From: QQVM01 sp035341855
Lineage (GTDB): Bacteria; Bacteroidota; Bacteroidia; AKYH767-A; 2013-40CM-41-45
Direction of reading: 5' to 3'
Assembly (NCBI GenBank): GCA_035341855.1
Contig: DAOQWA010000018.1
Span: 1 to 56,664, forward strand
Length of the DNA: 56,664 bases
The notes below the pieces were generated by a model. That model did not search any database and was not told the DNA's origin. It saw only the letters and a program-made list of their open reading frames with translations. The translations under genes were made by a program, and so were the position numbers. Of the stretch, positions 16,867 to 25,935 are shown piece after piece. Numbering within the stretch: the first letter of the stretch is position 1; the number at the start of each line of letters is the position of its first letter.

Positions 16867-17640
16867 ATGCGTTACGAGATTAAACGCGAAAATGATTTTA
16901 ATTATATTGAAGAAGGTCAAGGCCAACCTCTCATCCTTTTACACGGATTATTTGGCGCCTTGAGCAACTGGGTGGATGTTGTCGAAAAATTTTCCAAATC
17001 ATACAAAGTTGTAATCCCGTTAATGCCGATCTACACATTGCCTGTTCTCAATACCAATGTGAAGGCGCTGGCAGAAAACATTCACGATTTTATTTCTTTC
17101 AAAAAATATCAATCACCCATTCTCATAGGCAATTCTCTTGGAGGCCACGTTACACTTGTTTATGTGAAACGCCACCCTGAAAATGTGAAAGCCATGGTTC
17201 TGACAGGAAGTTCCGGACTGTATGAAAATGCCATGGGAGGCACCTTTCCAAAAAGGGAGGACTATAATTTTATTAAAACAAAAGTTGAATACACTTTTTA
17301 TGACCCTAAGAATGCTACAAAAGAACTTGTAGATGAAGTGTACGAAATAGTGAACAACAAAGCTAAGCTCATTCGCATTTTATCTCTTGCAAAGTCGGCT
17401 ATTCGCCATAATATGAGTGATGATCTGAAAGACATGTCATTGCCTACCTGTCTCATCTGGGGAAAGCAAGATACGATCACACCACCTGATGTTGCCGCTG
17501 AATTCAACAGGCTGCTGCCAAATTCAGAATTGTTTTGGGTAGACAAATGTGGTCATGCACCGATGATGGAGCAAGCCGGCGAATTCAACAGCATTCTCGA
17601 CACCTGGCTTACAAAGCTTCTTGCCAAAGAAATAGCTTAG
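16867..17640 (+). CDS. Alpha/beta hydrolase
   Basis: This is a 257-residue cytoplasmic alpha/beta-fold hydrolase. The oxyanion HG motif is in LILLHGLFGALSNW and the nucleophile elbow is IGNSLGGHV (serine nucleophile). The acid is likely in WGKQDTITPPD, and the histidine is in CGHAPMMEQ. The substrate is unknown. The ATG at 16867 (MRYEIKRENDFNYIEEG) fits the family start; an upstream GTG at 16783 would add 28 hydrophobic and basic residues. Its place beside mraZ and engB recurs in Bacteroidetes genomes as far as I recall. Confidence 0.9.
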   Translation: MRYEIKRENDFNYIEEGQGQPLILLHGLFGALSNWVDVVEKFSKSYKVVIPLMPIYTLPVLNTNVKALAENIHDFISFKKYQSPILIGNSLGGHVTLVYVKRHPENVKAMVLTGSSGLYENAMGGTFPKREDYNFIKTKVEYTFYDPKNATKELVDEVYEIVNNKAKLIRILSLAKSAIRHNMSDDLKDMSLPTCLIWGKQDTITPPDVAAEFNRLLPNSELFWVDKCGHAPMMEQAGEFNSILDTWLTKLLAKEIA

Positions 17641-17695
17641 GGATCATTCCTTTTTCCTTGCTCAATAGGTAAACCGGCAATCAAATGAAGACACT

Positions 17696-18328
17696 ATGAT
17701 CATCAATGAATCTGAATTTGTCATTAGCCAAACCGATTTTAAAAAATGTCCGGATCCCATCATACCGGAATTCGCTTTTATAGGCAGAAGCAATGTCGGT
17801 AAGTCTTCTCTTATCAATATGATAACTAATCACAAGGGCCTGGCAAAGACTTCCGGCACACCGGGTAAAACTCAACTGATCAATCATTTTATAATAAACA
17901 AAAGCTGGTATTTGGTTGACTTACCCGGCTATGGCTATGCCAAAGTTTCGAAGGTGAACAAGGCGACTTGGGATAAAATGATAAGGGACTACCTAAAGTA
18001 CCGACCTAACCTCATGTATGTTTTCGTTTTGATAGATGTGCGGCTTAGCGCACAAAAAAACGATCTGGAATTTATCCAATGGCTTGGTGAAAACGAAATC
18101 CCATTTGTACTTGTGTTCACAAAAGCAGACAAACTATCAGCGGAAAAAGTGAATGCGTCTGTAGAAAACTACCGTAAGACATTGACAGAATCTTGGGAGG
18201 AGTTGATGCCTATGTTTGTATCATCATCAGAAAAAAAACTTGGCAGGGAAGAAATCATTGAATTTATTGATAAGTCTATCGCTGATTTTAAAGTTCCGCC
18301 AAAACCAAAAGCAAAGACTCAGCTATAA
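17696..18328 (+). CDS. engB: Ribosome biogenesis GTP-binding protein EngB (YsxC/YihA)
   Basis: EngB is a small TRAFAC GTPase needed for assembly of the large ribosomal subunit. It has G1 GRSNVGKSS (30-38), G3 DLPGYGYAKV, and G4 TKADK followed by SSSEKKLGREEI as G5. The length of 210 is typical. It lies 55 bp after the hydrolase on the same strand. Its TAA (18326-18328) sits directly beside the gldC stop codon on the other strand. Confidence 0.97.
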   Translation: MIINESEFVISQTDFKKCPDPIIPEFAFIGRSNVGKSSLINMITNHKGLAKTSGTPGKTQLINHFIINKSWYLVDLPGYGYAKVSKVNKATWDKMIRDYLKYRPNLMYVFVLIDVRLSAQKNDLEFIQWLGENEIPFVLVFTKADKLSAEKVNASVENYRKTLTESWEELMPMFVSSSEKKLGREEIIEFIDKSIADFKVPPKPKAKTQL

Positions 18329-18664
18329 CTTTGGTGCACCAAGAATTCCTGATTTTTTTCCAAAAATCTCTGCGAATTTTTTTATCTCTTCCGACAACTC
18401 ATTGTCATTTGTAGCCCTTCTGTAGGTATCTGCCAGTGTGAAAAAATTCTCGTAAAAAAATCTTTTCATATCGTCCACAAGCATGTCCTTTGTCCAGAGG
18501 TCAATTCTAAGTGTCGTGTTCTCAGCAGGATCCCATATAGTAAGTAATGTGGCATTGCAAGTTTTGCTTCCTTCAATTCCACTGTCAGTGGCTTCCCACT
18601 CTAATTTCACGGGAACTTTTTCCTCATCAAGTGAAACAGTAAATTTAATTTCTGATTTTGTCAT
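18323..18664 (-). CDS. gldC: Gliding motility protein GldC
   Basis: This 113-residue protein matches the GldC pattern: N-terminal SEIKFTVSLDEEKVPVKLEW, then LRIDLWTKDMLVDDMKRFF and a helical C-terminus. In Flavobacterium johnsoniae, GldC assists gliding and is thought to stabilise the lipoprotein GldB. Here it directly follows gldB (51 bp gap), which supports both calls. No signal peptide is visible, so it should be cytoplasmic or peripheral. Its last 6 bp overlap the end of the convergent engB, with no room for a terminator. Confidence 0.9.
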   Translation of the reverse strand: MTKSEIKFTVSLDEEKVPVKLEWEATDSGIEGSKTCNATLLTIWDPAENTTLRIDLWTKDMLVDDMKRFFYENFFTLADTYRRATNDNELSEEIKKFAEIFGKKSGILGAPKL

Positions 18665-18715
18665 TTTCTTTTTTTCTATTTTACCGAAGAATAGTTAGTG
18701 TGTAAAGGACTTTAA

Positions 18716-19750
18716 TTATCTGGCAGGCTTGTATCTTGATTCTCTGAAAATTTTCATGAGGTCTTTCTCGTTCAAGAGCTCTGTCAGTGATACATCCTTA
18801 TTATTTTTTATGTAAGACTTTACGATTTGCCAACCGGCGAATTTACCAATATTTCCGGGAGATTCTTTTGGAAAACCATTTGTAGTTGGGCCATCATTCA
18901 CATACTTCTGAAGCAGGTTTGGATCATCGCTGAATAACAAACTGTTGTCGATGAAGAAAGACCAAATACGTGATTCATTATCCCGGCACCAATTCAACTG
19001 CGCATTGCTGAATCCCGACTTAAGTGTATCGGGTGTTTCAGGCATCAATAGATCAAGTGCATATAATAATCGACCCTGGCTTACCATCATGTCTACAATC
19101 TTTGCCGAAGACTCATCAATTCCAAAATCACTTTCCAACCATCCTCTTACCGCATCAGGAACAAGATATTCCTTTCTCATACGGTTCCTTAAATACAATG
19201 GCAGAGGAGGGTCTAAAGTTTGGTAGTACTTACTTTCGGTTCCCAGGTACATATCAAGGCTAACACCAAGGATTGCAGAATCGACAACGATCGGATAAGA
19301 AAAAACAGAAATAAGAGTAATGATATCCGGGATTGTACTTTCCGGAAACTCCACTGAATATTTGTCAAATGCAGATTCTAAATCCTTTTTCTCATTAGAA
19401 AAATCTCCAAATGTCGAAGAACAATCCTTATATACCGCAAGAAAATTTGTATCAGTAATAAATGAAGAAAAATTCGAAGCCATTTGTGCCGAGTCCCTGC
19501 TGCCTAATCTTGTAATCTGAAAGGCGAAGAGGTCAAAGAATCTACCGTACTTTTTCTTCATACTTTCCAATTCAGAACCCATATCGGCAGGGTCCAGACT
19601 AAACAGATCAGTTTCAAATCGCTGTACCTTCATCTGAATACCTCCTCTATCCTCCTTTTTTGCATCAGGCATGCAGGAAGTAATTAACATGATCATGTAC
19701 ACAAACACAAGTGAGCGAACTGAATTCTTAGTCATATTTTTCTTTACCAT
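18716..19750 (-). CDS. gldB: Gliding motility lipoprotein GldB
   Basis: GldB is a lipoprotein required for gliding motility in Flavobacterium. A hydrophobic signal (SLVFVYMIMLITSC) ends in a lipobox cysteine. The motif VQRFETDLFSLDP and the later YLRNRMRKEYLVPDAVRGWLES fit the family. I chose the ATG at 19750 (344 residues); a second ATG at 19735 would also give a complete signal, and the most upstream in-frame start is only a TTG. The gene starts 23 bp from the divergent outer-membrane protein gene. No other gliding or type IX secretion gene is in the window. Confidence 0.88.
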   Translation of the reverse strand: MVKKNMTKNSVRSLVFVYMIMLITSCMPDAKKEDRGGIQMKVQRFETDLFSLDPADMGSELESMKKKYGRFFDLFAFQITRLGSRDSAQMASNFSSFITDTNFLAVYKDCSSTFGDFSNEKKDLESAFDKYSVEFPESTIPDIITLISVFSYPIVVDSAILGVSLDMYLGTESKYYQTLDPPLPLYLRNRMRKEYLVPDAVRGWLESDFGIDESSAKIVDMMVSQGRLLYALDLLMPETPDTLKSGFSNAQLNWCRDNESRIWSFFIDNSLLFSDDPNLLQKYVNDGPTTNGFPKESPGNIGKFAGWQIVKSYIKNNKDVSLTELLNEKDLMKIFRESRYKPAR

Positions 19751-19773
19751 TGTAGATCTAAAATCACACAAAG

Positions 19774-20472
19774 ATGAAAAAGATATTTCGAATATTGTTT
19801 TTAATGTTTATTAGCAGCCAACTAGCTTTTGCTCAAGGAAGTGACCCTGTATTTCATTTTGGACTAAAAGCAGTACCTAATTTGGGCTGGATAAAAACCG
19901 ACGATAAAAGCACAGAAAGCGATGGAAGCAAATTTGGCTTTGCTTATGGTCTCGTCACAGAATTCCGTTTTGCAGAGAATTATGCATTTGCAACAGGGAT
20001 TGATGTAGCTTATCGAAACGGTAAAATGAAGACTCAAGCCAGTGAAACGGTAAATGACACCACTACGACAATAGTAAGTAAAGCTTCGATGAAAATTCAA
20101 TACATAGAAATCCCGTTAACCTTGAAATTAAAAACTAACGAGATCGGAGTTCTGCGTTATTTTTTACAAATTGGCGTAGCACCCGGATTCAAGATCGGAG
20201 CTAAGGCAGACGTTAGCAGCAAAACCGAGACCTCAACAGCCGGAACGACAATTGGAACAATATCCATTCCTGAAGAAAACGTTGATTACAAAGATGCAAT
20301 TAACAACCTCAATATGAGCATGATCGTATCAGGTGGAATTGAATACAATATAAGCGGAAACACTAACTTACTTTTAGGGCTGGTATTCAACAACGGTTTT
20401 AGCGATGTCGTAGATGGCGACCCGAAAGCAAAATCCAACTATTTGGGCCTCAGCATCGGAGTTTTGTTCTAA
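19774..20472 (+). CDS. Outer-membrane beta-barrel protein, PorT-like family
   Basis: This 232-residue protein has a signal peptide (MKKIFRILFLMFISSQLAFA, then QGS). Alternating hydrophobic and polar strands follow: FHFGLKAVPNLGWIKTDD, FAYGLVTEFRFAENYAFATG and LGLSIGVLF at the end. The barrel length (about eight strands) and motifs resemble the PorT or outer-membrane protein beta-barrel family of Bacteroidetes. No function can be assigned. The promoter must lie inside the 5' end of the divergent gldB or in the 23-bp gap. A terminator overlaps the start of the next gene. Confidence 0.8.
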   Translation: MKKIFRILFLMFISSQLAFAQGSDPVFHFGLKAVPNLGWIKTDDKSTESDGSKFGFAYGLVTEFRFAENYAFATGIDVAYRNGKMKTQASETVNDTTTTIVSKASMKIQYIEIPLTLKLKTNEIGVLRYFLQIGVAPGFKIGAKADVSSKTETSTAGTTIGTISIPEENVDYKDAINNLNMSMIVSGGIEYNISGNTNLLLGLVFNNGFSDVVDGDPKAKSNYLGLSIGVLF

Positions 20473-20492
20473 GCCTTCATTCCATACCTTTG
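20463..20492 (+). promoter_or_regulatory. Bacteroidetes-type promoter for nadE
   Basis: A -33 TTTG (20463-20466) is followed by an 18-nt spacer and a -7 TACCTTTG (20485-20492), both perfect matches to the consensus. It overlaps the last codons of the upstream gene. Transcription should begin around 20497-20500, inside the 5' arm of the terminator hairpin, leaving a leader of about 30 nt before nadE. Confidence 0.65.
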
Positions 20493-20493
20493 T

Positions 20494-20528
20494 CCCGTTC
20501 TATCTAACATGATTGAACGGGATTTTTT
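20494..20528 (+). terminator. Intrinsic terminator of the outer-membrane protein gene, abutting the nadE start
   Basis: CCCGTTC (20494-20500) pairs with GAACGGG (20515-20521), and ATC/GAT can pair inside the loop. Six T residues (20523-20528) follow and end directly at the nadE ATG. Transcripts from the nadE promoter begin within the first arm and could not form the full stem. Confidence 0.75.
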
Positions 20529-22181
20529 ATGCGTATTGCTTTAGCACAACTTGATTACATTATTGGTGATTTTCAAAATAATGTATTCAAAATAAAAAAA
20601 AGTATAAAGAAGGCGCTCAAGGAAAAAGCTGACCTGATAGTATTTGCGGAACTGAGTGTTTGCGCATATCCTCCGCAAGACTTTCTTGAGTTTGATGATT
20701 TCATTAAAAGGTGTCATGATGCCGCTTTAGATATTGCATCAGAATGTATAGGCATCGCAGCCATCATCGGTATACCGACAATCAATCCTAAGAAAGAAGG
20801 TAAAAATCTATTCAACACTGCATGTGTTTTACAAGAGGGGAAGATTACGGACTATATTCACAAGAGCCTGCTCCCTACTTATGATATTTTCGATGAGTAC
20901 AGATACTTCGAGCCTAACAAATATTTTCATTGTATAAAAGTGAATGATGTAACGATCGCATTAACAATTTGTGAAGACCTCTGGAATGAAGAAGACGATC
21001 CAAACTATGTTAGCAGTCCGATGGAAGAACTGCATCGTGAGGACCCGAAACTGATGATCAACATTGCTGCATCACCCTTTAGCTATGATCATGCTGAGCA
21101 ACGCAAGGCCATCCTTCAGAGAAATGTAAACAAATACAATATTCCTCTTCTCTATGTGAATCATGTAGGTGCGCAAACCGAAATTATTTTTGACGGAGGA
21201 TCCATTGCCTACGATAAGAATGGTGAGATCATTGATGAATTAAATTATTTTAATGAAGACCTACGTTTCTTCGAGTTCAATGAAGCAAACCAAAATCTGA
21301 GCGTTCCATCGGGCACCAAGGCTGAACTATCAAACTATTCTAAAATTGAAAGAATACACAGCGCACTTATAATGGGTGTCCGTGATTACTTCAAAAAATT
21401 AGGCTTTAAGAAAGCGATACTGGGCTTGTCAGGCGGAATTGACTCTGCGCTGGTTGCAGCTCTTGCATCATCAGCTCTTGGGCCGGAAAATGTTAAAGCA
21501 GTCATGATGCCATCAAATTTTTCATCGTCAGGATCTGTGGATCATTCTATTGAGCTCATAAACAATTTGAGCATAGAACAAGAGCTGATTCATATAGAAC
21601 CTTTGTTGGAATCATTCCTGAAAGCTCTGGAGCCACAGTTCAGCGGACTGTCTTTCAACGTAGCTGAAGAAAATATTCAGGCAAGGATAAGAGGCGTATT
21701 ACTCATGGCCTTATCAAATAAGTTCGGATATATCTTGCTCAACACTTCGAATAAAAGCGAACTGGCAGTAGGCTATGGAACCTTATATGGTGATATGTGC
21801 GGCGGTCTGTCTGTCATTGGAGATCTTTACAAAACTGAAGTCTATGAGCTATGTCACCATATAAATAGAAATGGTAACGTCATTCCTGAAGACATTTTGA
21901 CCAAGGCGCCATCCGCAGAGCTAAGACCTGATCAAAAAGATTCGGATTCATTGCCTGAATATGACATCCTTGACCGGATTTTGTATGAGTATATCGAAGA
22001 AAGAAAAGGACCCAACGAATTAATTTCTGAAGGCTTCGATGCAAGTTTGGTGAGGAGGATTTTAAAAATGGTAAATACAAATGAGTATAAAAGATTTCAA
22101 ACAGCGCCAATATTAAGAGTATCTTCCAAGGCATTTGGGATGGGTCGGAGAATGCCTATCGTCGGGAAATACCTTAGTTGA
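20529..22181 (+). CDS. nadE: Glutamine-dependent NAD+ synthetase NadE
   Basis: NadE makes NAD+ from deamido-NAD+, ATP and glutamine. The N-terminal nitrilase-fold glutaminase domain has the E-K-C triad at E41, K112 and C148 (ICEDLW). The C-terminal synthetase domain has the pyrophosphatase loop SGGIDS (301-306) and the ammonia-ligase motif NTSNKSELAVGYGT. The length of 550 is typical of the two-domain form. The start MRIALAQLDYIIGDF matches the family N-terminus, so the ATG right after the terminator T-run is sound. Confidence 0.97.
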   Translation: MRIALAQLDYIIGDFQNNVFKIKKSIKKALKEKADLIVFAELSVCAYPPQDFLEFDDFIKRCHDAALDIASECIGIAAIIGIPTINPKKEGKNLFNTACVLQEGKITDYIHKSLLPTYDIFDEYRYFEPNKYFHCIKVNDVTIALTICEDLWNEEDDPNYVSSPMEELHREDPKLMINIAASPFSYDHAEQRKAILQRNVNKYNIPLLYVNHVGAQTEIIFDGGSIAYDKNGEIIDELNYFNEDLRFFEFNEANQNLSVPSGTKAELSNYSKIERIHSALIMGVRDYFKKLGFKKAILGLSGGIDSALVAALASSALGPENVKAVMMPSNFSSSGSVDHSIELINNLSIEQELIHIEPLLESFLKALEPQFSGLSFNVAEENIQARIRGVLLMALSNKFGYILLNTSNKSELAVGYGTLYGDMCGGLSVIGDLYKTEVYELCHHINRNGNVIPEDILTKAPSAELRPDQKDSDSLPEYDILDRILYEYIEERKGPNELISEGFDASLVRRILKMVNTNEYKRFQTAPILRVSSKAFGMGRRMPIVGKYLS

Positions 22182-22216
22182 GCCTTGTTCTAAAGTTCAA
22201 ATAAATAATTAATTTC

Positions 22217-22247
22217 TTGTTTTTGAACACATATTCCAATAATTTTG
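22217..22247 (+). promoter_or_regulatory. Promoter for the second outer-membrane protein gene
   Basis: TAATTTTG (22240-22247) matches the -7 consensus, and TTG of a -33 element lies 20 nt upstream (22217-22219). A transcript start near 22254 leaves a leader of about 30 nt to the ATG at 22285. Confidence 0.5.
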
Positions 22248-22284
22248 CACTCATCATTCAAGCAAAAAATTAAAAAACATAATC

Positions 22285-22902
22285 ATGAAAAAATCTATTC
22301 TATCAAGTAAGAAGAAAATCTTCGGATTGCTGCTATCTTCTTTATTTATCTTTTCAAATAGCTTCGCGGCAGAACCTGCTTTTGACAAAGGATCTAATGT
22401 AATCGGCCTTGGACTGGGAGTCGGAGTGGATTATGGTAATTATTACGGAGCCTACACCGGGAAATCAGTTTCACCAACCTTTCTTTTCACATATGATCAT
22501 GGCTTTTTCCCGGAAGTTGGTCCCGGAACAATTGGAATTGGCGGTGTCATTGCCTACAAAAGCTCAAGCTATAAAAACTATTACCGAAATGAACTGAAAA
22601 AATATCGGAATTCAAGTTTTATTATTGGTGTGAGAGGTACTTACCACCTTACGCTCTTAAAAGACAAAAACAATAAGTTTGATCCCTATGCAGGAGTAAC
22701 GTTTGGTATAAGAATCAATGATGATAATTATTATGATGACTACTACTCAACTTACGGCTATTACTACAGTTATAATAAAACCAATCCTGTAGCCGGAGTA
22801 TTTATCGGAGCACATTATAATTTCAAGCCTGCATTTGGAGTATTTGCTGAAGTAGGCTATGACATTTCTTTGCTTCGCGCCGGAATTAATTTTAATTTCT
22901 GA
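22285..22902 (+). CDS. Tyrosine-rich outer-membrane beta-barrel protein, function unknown
   Basis: This 205-residue protein has an N-terminal signal (SSLFIFSNSFAAEP). Short aromatic strands follow: NVIGLGLGVGVDYGNYYGAY, TFLFTYDHGF, TIGIGGVIAYKSS, GVRGTYHLTLL and AGVFIGAHYNF, ending in LLRAGINFNF. A loop near residue 155 is very rich in Tyr and Asp. The pattern fits an eight-stranded OmpA-like barrel, but I do not recognise a specific family. It has its own promoter and a strong terminator, so it is monocistronic. Confidence 0.72.
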   Translation: MKKSILSSKKKIFGLLLSSLFIFSNSFAAEPAFDKGSNVIGLGLGVGVDYGNYYGAYTGKSVSPTFLFTYDHGFFPEVGPGTIGIGGVIAYKSSSYKNYYRNELKKYRNSSFIIGVRGTYHLTLLKDKNNKFDPYAGVTFGIRINDDNYYDDYYSTYGYYYSYNKTNPVAGVFIGAHYNFKPAFGVFAEVGYDISLLRAGINFNF

Positions 22903-22924
22903 TCAAAGACCTTTTTGTTACAAT

Positions 22925-22956
22925 AAAAAAAACCGGGTTATCGCCCGGTTTTTTTT
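22925..22956. terminator. Bidirectional intrinsic terminator
   Basis: AACCGGG (22931-22937) pairs with CCCGGTT (22944-22950) around a 6-nt loop. Eight A residues precede the stem and eight T residues follow it, so it can act on both the outer-membrane protein gene (plus) and korB (minus). Confidence 0.88.
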
Positions 22957-22972
22957 ATGAATGATCTTACCT

Positions 22973-24007
22973 TTAATTAACTGTCCATGTTTCCTTCCCC
23001 TTCAAAAGCGCATCAAGATCTCCCGGTCCACGCTTTGCTGTCATCTCATCTACCTGCTTTTGCATACCATCTTCGTAACATGGGCGATCTTCGATAAAGA
23101 ACACACCAAATGGTCTTGGCAGATGCCCAGGCGTTGACGGATTATCGAAGAATCGTGTTAAAATTCCTGACTTCACTCTGTCTTTTTCATCATGTATCCA
23201 GCAATCATCTGCAGATACGTCATTACCGAGCTCAACGATGATAGGAGTAAATCCATCTAGCTTTATACCTTTTTCAGAACTCTCACCAAACACAAGCGGC
23301 TTGCCATGCTCCATGAACAAAGTTTCGTTCTTCTTAGAACCTTTATCGGTGAATACTTCGAAAGCACCATCGTTAAATACGTTGCAGTTTTGGTAGATCT
23401 CAACAAGAGACGTCCCTTTGTGTGCATGTGCTCTTCTCAAAATATTCTGTAAATGTTTTGGATCACGATCCATTGAACGCGCTATGAAAGTGCCACCGGC
23501 ACCTAAACAAAGAGCTAAGGGATTAAAAGGATGATCGACGGAACCCATAGGCGTTGATTTGGTAACCTTACCTGCCTCTGAAGTAGGTGAATACTGACCC
23601 TTGGTCAATCCATAGATCTCGTTATTAAATAGAAGAATATTTACATCAAAATTTCTTCTCAGGATGTGAATAGTGTGATTACCTCCGATAGACAATCCGT
23701 CACCATCGCCTGTCACCATCCACAAGCTCAGTTCAGGTCTTGTTGCCTTGAGACCGCTTGTAAATGCAGCAGCTCTTCCGTGAATGGAGTGCATCCCGTA
23801 CGTCTCCATATAATATGGGAAACGTGAGGAACATCCGATACCGGAGATGAAGACAATATTTTCTTTTGGAATACCGAGATCAGGAATGACTGTCTGGGCC
23901 TGCTTTAGTATTGAATAATCTCCACAACCGGGGCACCAGCGAACTTCCTGATCCGTGACGAGATCTTTCGCAGTATATTTTTCTGGGGATGCAGTATTGG
24001 TTTCCAT
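22973..24007 (-). CDS. korB: 2-oxoglutarate (2-oxoacid):ferredoxin oxidoreductase, beta subunit KorB
   Basis: This subunit binds thiamine pyrophosphate in the oxidative decarboxylation of 2-oxoglutarate (or another 2-oxoacid) to the acyl-CoA, with ferredoxin as electron acceptor. The N-terminal cluster motif WCPGCGDYS (about 24-32) and the thiamine motif GDGDGLSIGGNH, followed by NNEIYGLTKGQYSPTS, are clear. At 344 residues it has the usual length for the two-subunit form. It lies 43 bp downstream of korA on the same strand. Substrate choice between 2-oxoglutarate and other oxoacids is inferred from overall likeness. Confidence 0.93.
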   Translation of the reverse strand: METNTASPEKYTAKDLVTDQEVRWCPGCGDYSILKQAQTVIPDLGIPKENIVFISGIGCSSRFPYYMETYGMHSIHGRAAAFTSGLKATRPELSLWMVTGDGDGLSIGGNHTIHILRRNFDVNILLFNNEIYGLTKGQYSPTSEAGKVTKSTPMGSVDHPFNPLALCLGAGGTFIARSMDRDPKHLQNILRRAHAHKGTSLVEIYQNCNVFNDGAFEVFTDKGSKKNETLFMEHGKPLVFGESSEKGIKLDGFTPIIVELGNDVSADDCWIHDEKDRVKSGILTRFFDNPSTPGHLPRPFGVFFIEDRPCYEDGMQKQVDEMTAKRGPGDLDALLKGKETWTVN

Positions 24008-24050
24008 AATTATTTACGTTAAGAGCGAGTTGCTCTTTTTGAATTTAAAA

Positions 24051-25895
24051 TTACTTTAGAATCTCCTCAATTTTAGTGTAAATTTCTTCTGACGAAAATG
24101 GTAAGCCCTGTATTTTATTTAAAGCAATAGCAGGGATCAGATATTTATCACGAATGATGCGGATCAATTGACCATTATTCATCTCAGGGATCAACACATG
24201 ATCGAAGGCATATAGAAGCTCTCCAAGATTTTTAGGGAAAGGTTTTATATAGCGCACATGTGCATGTGAAACATCGTAACCTGCAGCACGAGCTTTGAGG
24301 ACTGCACTTTTAATAGATCCAAAAGTTGAGCCCCATCCGAGTACCAACAATTTTCCTTTAGCTGTACCTACCTCAGGAACGATATCAGGAATGTAATCCG
24401 CGATCTTCTCCACCTTAGCTTCTCTCATGTGGACCATGAATTCGTGATTGGCAGGCTCGTAACTTATATTTCCGGTCTCATGCTGTTTTTCAATACCACC
24501 GATACGATGCTCTAAACCCTTAGTTCCCGGAATAGCCCAAGGGCGCGATAGTTTTTCATCACGTTTATATGGAAGAAATTTACCATCTGAATTAGGGGAT
24601 TTGGCAAACTCAACTTTTATCTCGGGAAGGTCAGCTGATTTAGGGTACTGCCAAGGCTCTGCACCATTAGCAATGTAACCATCAGTGAGTAACATAACAG
24701 GACTCATAGAAGCAACAGCAATGCGGCATGCCTCGTAGACCATAGTGAAGCAGTCAGAAGGTGTAGCTGCAGCAACAATCGGCATTGGCGCTTCACCATT
24801 ACGACCATAGAATGCCTGCATCAGATCACTCTGTTCTGTCTTGGTAGGTAAGCCGGTTGAAGGACCGCCTCTTTGTACGTTAATAATTACTAATGGAAGC
24901 TCCAGCATAATAGCCAGACCCATGGCTTCAGCTTTAAGAGCAATACCGGGACCTGAAGAGGCAGTTACACCTAAAGATCCACCGAAACTTGCCCCTATGG
25001 AAGAACAAATTGCCGCTATTTCATCTTCAGCCTGAAAAGTTTTGACACCAAAATTTTTATGTCTTGATAATTCGTGAAGAATATCAGATGCAGGCGTAAT
25101 AGGATATGTTCCATAGAAAAGCCGTAACCCTGATTTTTGCGAAGCCGCTATCAAGCCTAAGGCTACGGCTTGATTACCCATAATATTTCTATAGGTTCCC
25201 GGAGGTAACTTAGCTGGCCCTATGGAATAGCGTGTTGTGAACTCTTCACTTGTATCACCGAAATTATATCCGGCTTTGAGGACGCTGAGGTTAGCTGCTA
25301 ATATATCTTCTTTCTTACCAAACTTCTCTTTCAGAAATTTTTCTGTGTGATCCATCGGACGATTGTACATCCAATAAAGGAAACCCAAAACAAACATGTT
25401 TTTTGCACGATCGATTTCTTTTACTCCAAGCCCACTATCTGCCAGGGCTGCACGGGTCATCTTGCTTACATCCATTTTGATCAGACGATAATTCGAAAGT
25501 GAACCATCTTCCAATGCATTATGGCCTTCAGGAATACCTGCCAATCGCAGGTTCTTCGGGTCGAAACCATCTGTGTTAGCTATTATTGTTCCACCGCGGC
25601 GAAGGTTTCCCAAATTCGCTTTCAAGGCTGCGGCATTCATGACGACAAGCACATCGCAATGATCTCCGGGTGTGTAAATTTCAACACTACCAAAGTGTAA
25701 CTGGTAACCTGATACACCTGCAAGAGTTCCTTGCGGGGCACGTATCTCTGCCGGAAAATCCGGAAAAGTACTCAGGTCATTCCCAAACAAGGCTGCAGTA
25801 TTTGTGAACTGAGTACCGGTCAACTGCATTCCATCACCGGAATCTCCGGCGAACTTGATGATGACCCTTTCGAGCATTTCATTCTGACGTTCCAT
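24051..25895 (-). CDS. korA: 2-oxoglutarate (2-oxoacid):ferredoxin oxidoreductase, alpha subunit KorA
   Basis: This 614-residue subunit fuses the gamma domain with the alpha domain. The gamma domain (about 1-190) includes FAGDSGDGMQLTGTQF and DFPAEIRAPQGT. The alpha domain carries GNQAVALGLIAAS, TYPITPASDILHEL, FQAEDEIAA and QRGGPSTGLPTKTEQSDL. It pairs with the beta subunit to make a CoA-dependent ferredoxin reductase that can feed the TCA cycle or run reductively. No ferredoxin domain is present in either subunit. The ATG at 25895 is followed by a possible alternative at residue 7. Confidence 0.93.
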   Translation of the reverse strand: MERQNEMLERVIIKFAGDSGDGMQLTGTQFTNTAALFGNDLSTFPDFPAEIRAPQGTLAGVSGYQLHFGSVEIYTPGDHCDVLVVMNAAALKANLGNLRRGGTIIANTDGFDPKNLRLAGIPEGHNALEDGSLSNYRLIKMDVSKMTRAALADSGLGVKEIDRAKNMFVLGFLYWMYNRPMDHTEKFLKEKFGKKEDILAANLSVLKAGYNFGDTSEEFTTRYSIGPAKLPPGTYRNIMGNQAVALGLIAASQKSGLRLFYGTYPITPASDILHELSRHKNFGVKTFQAEDEIAAICSSIGASFGGSLGVTASSGPGIALKAEAMGLAIMLELPLVIINVQRGGPSTGLPTKTEQSDLMQAFYGRNGEAPMPIVAAATPSDCFTMVYEACRIAVASMSPVMLLTDGYIANGAEPWQYPKSADLPEIKVEFAKSPNSDGKFLPYKRDEKLSRPWAIPGTKGLEHRIGGIEKQHETGNISYEPANHEFMVHMREAKVEKIADYIPDIVPEVGTAKGKLLVLGWGSTFGSIKSAVLKARAAGYDVSHAHVRYIKPFPKNLGELLYAFDHVLIPEMNNGQLIRIIRDKYLIPAIALNKIQGLPFSSEEIYTKIEEILK

Positions 25896-25935
25896 AAGAA
25901 CAATGAGTATTAGATTTTTCGATGTAAAATGACCG

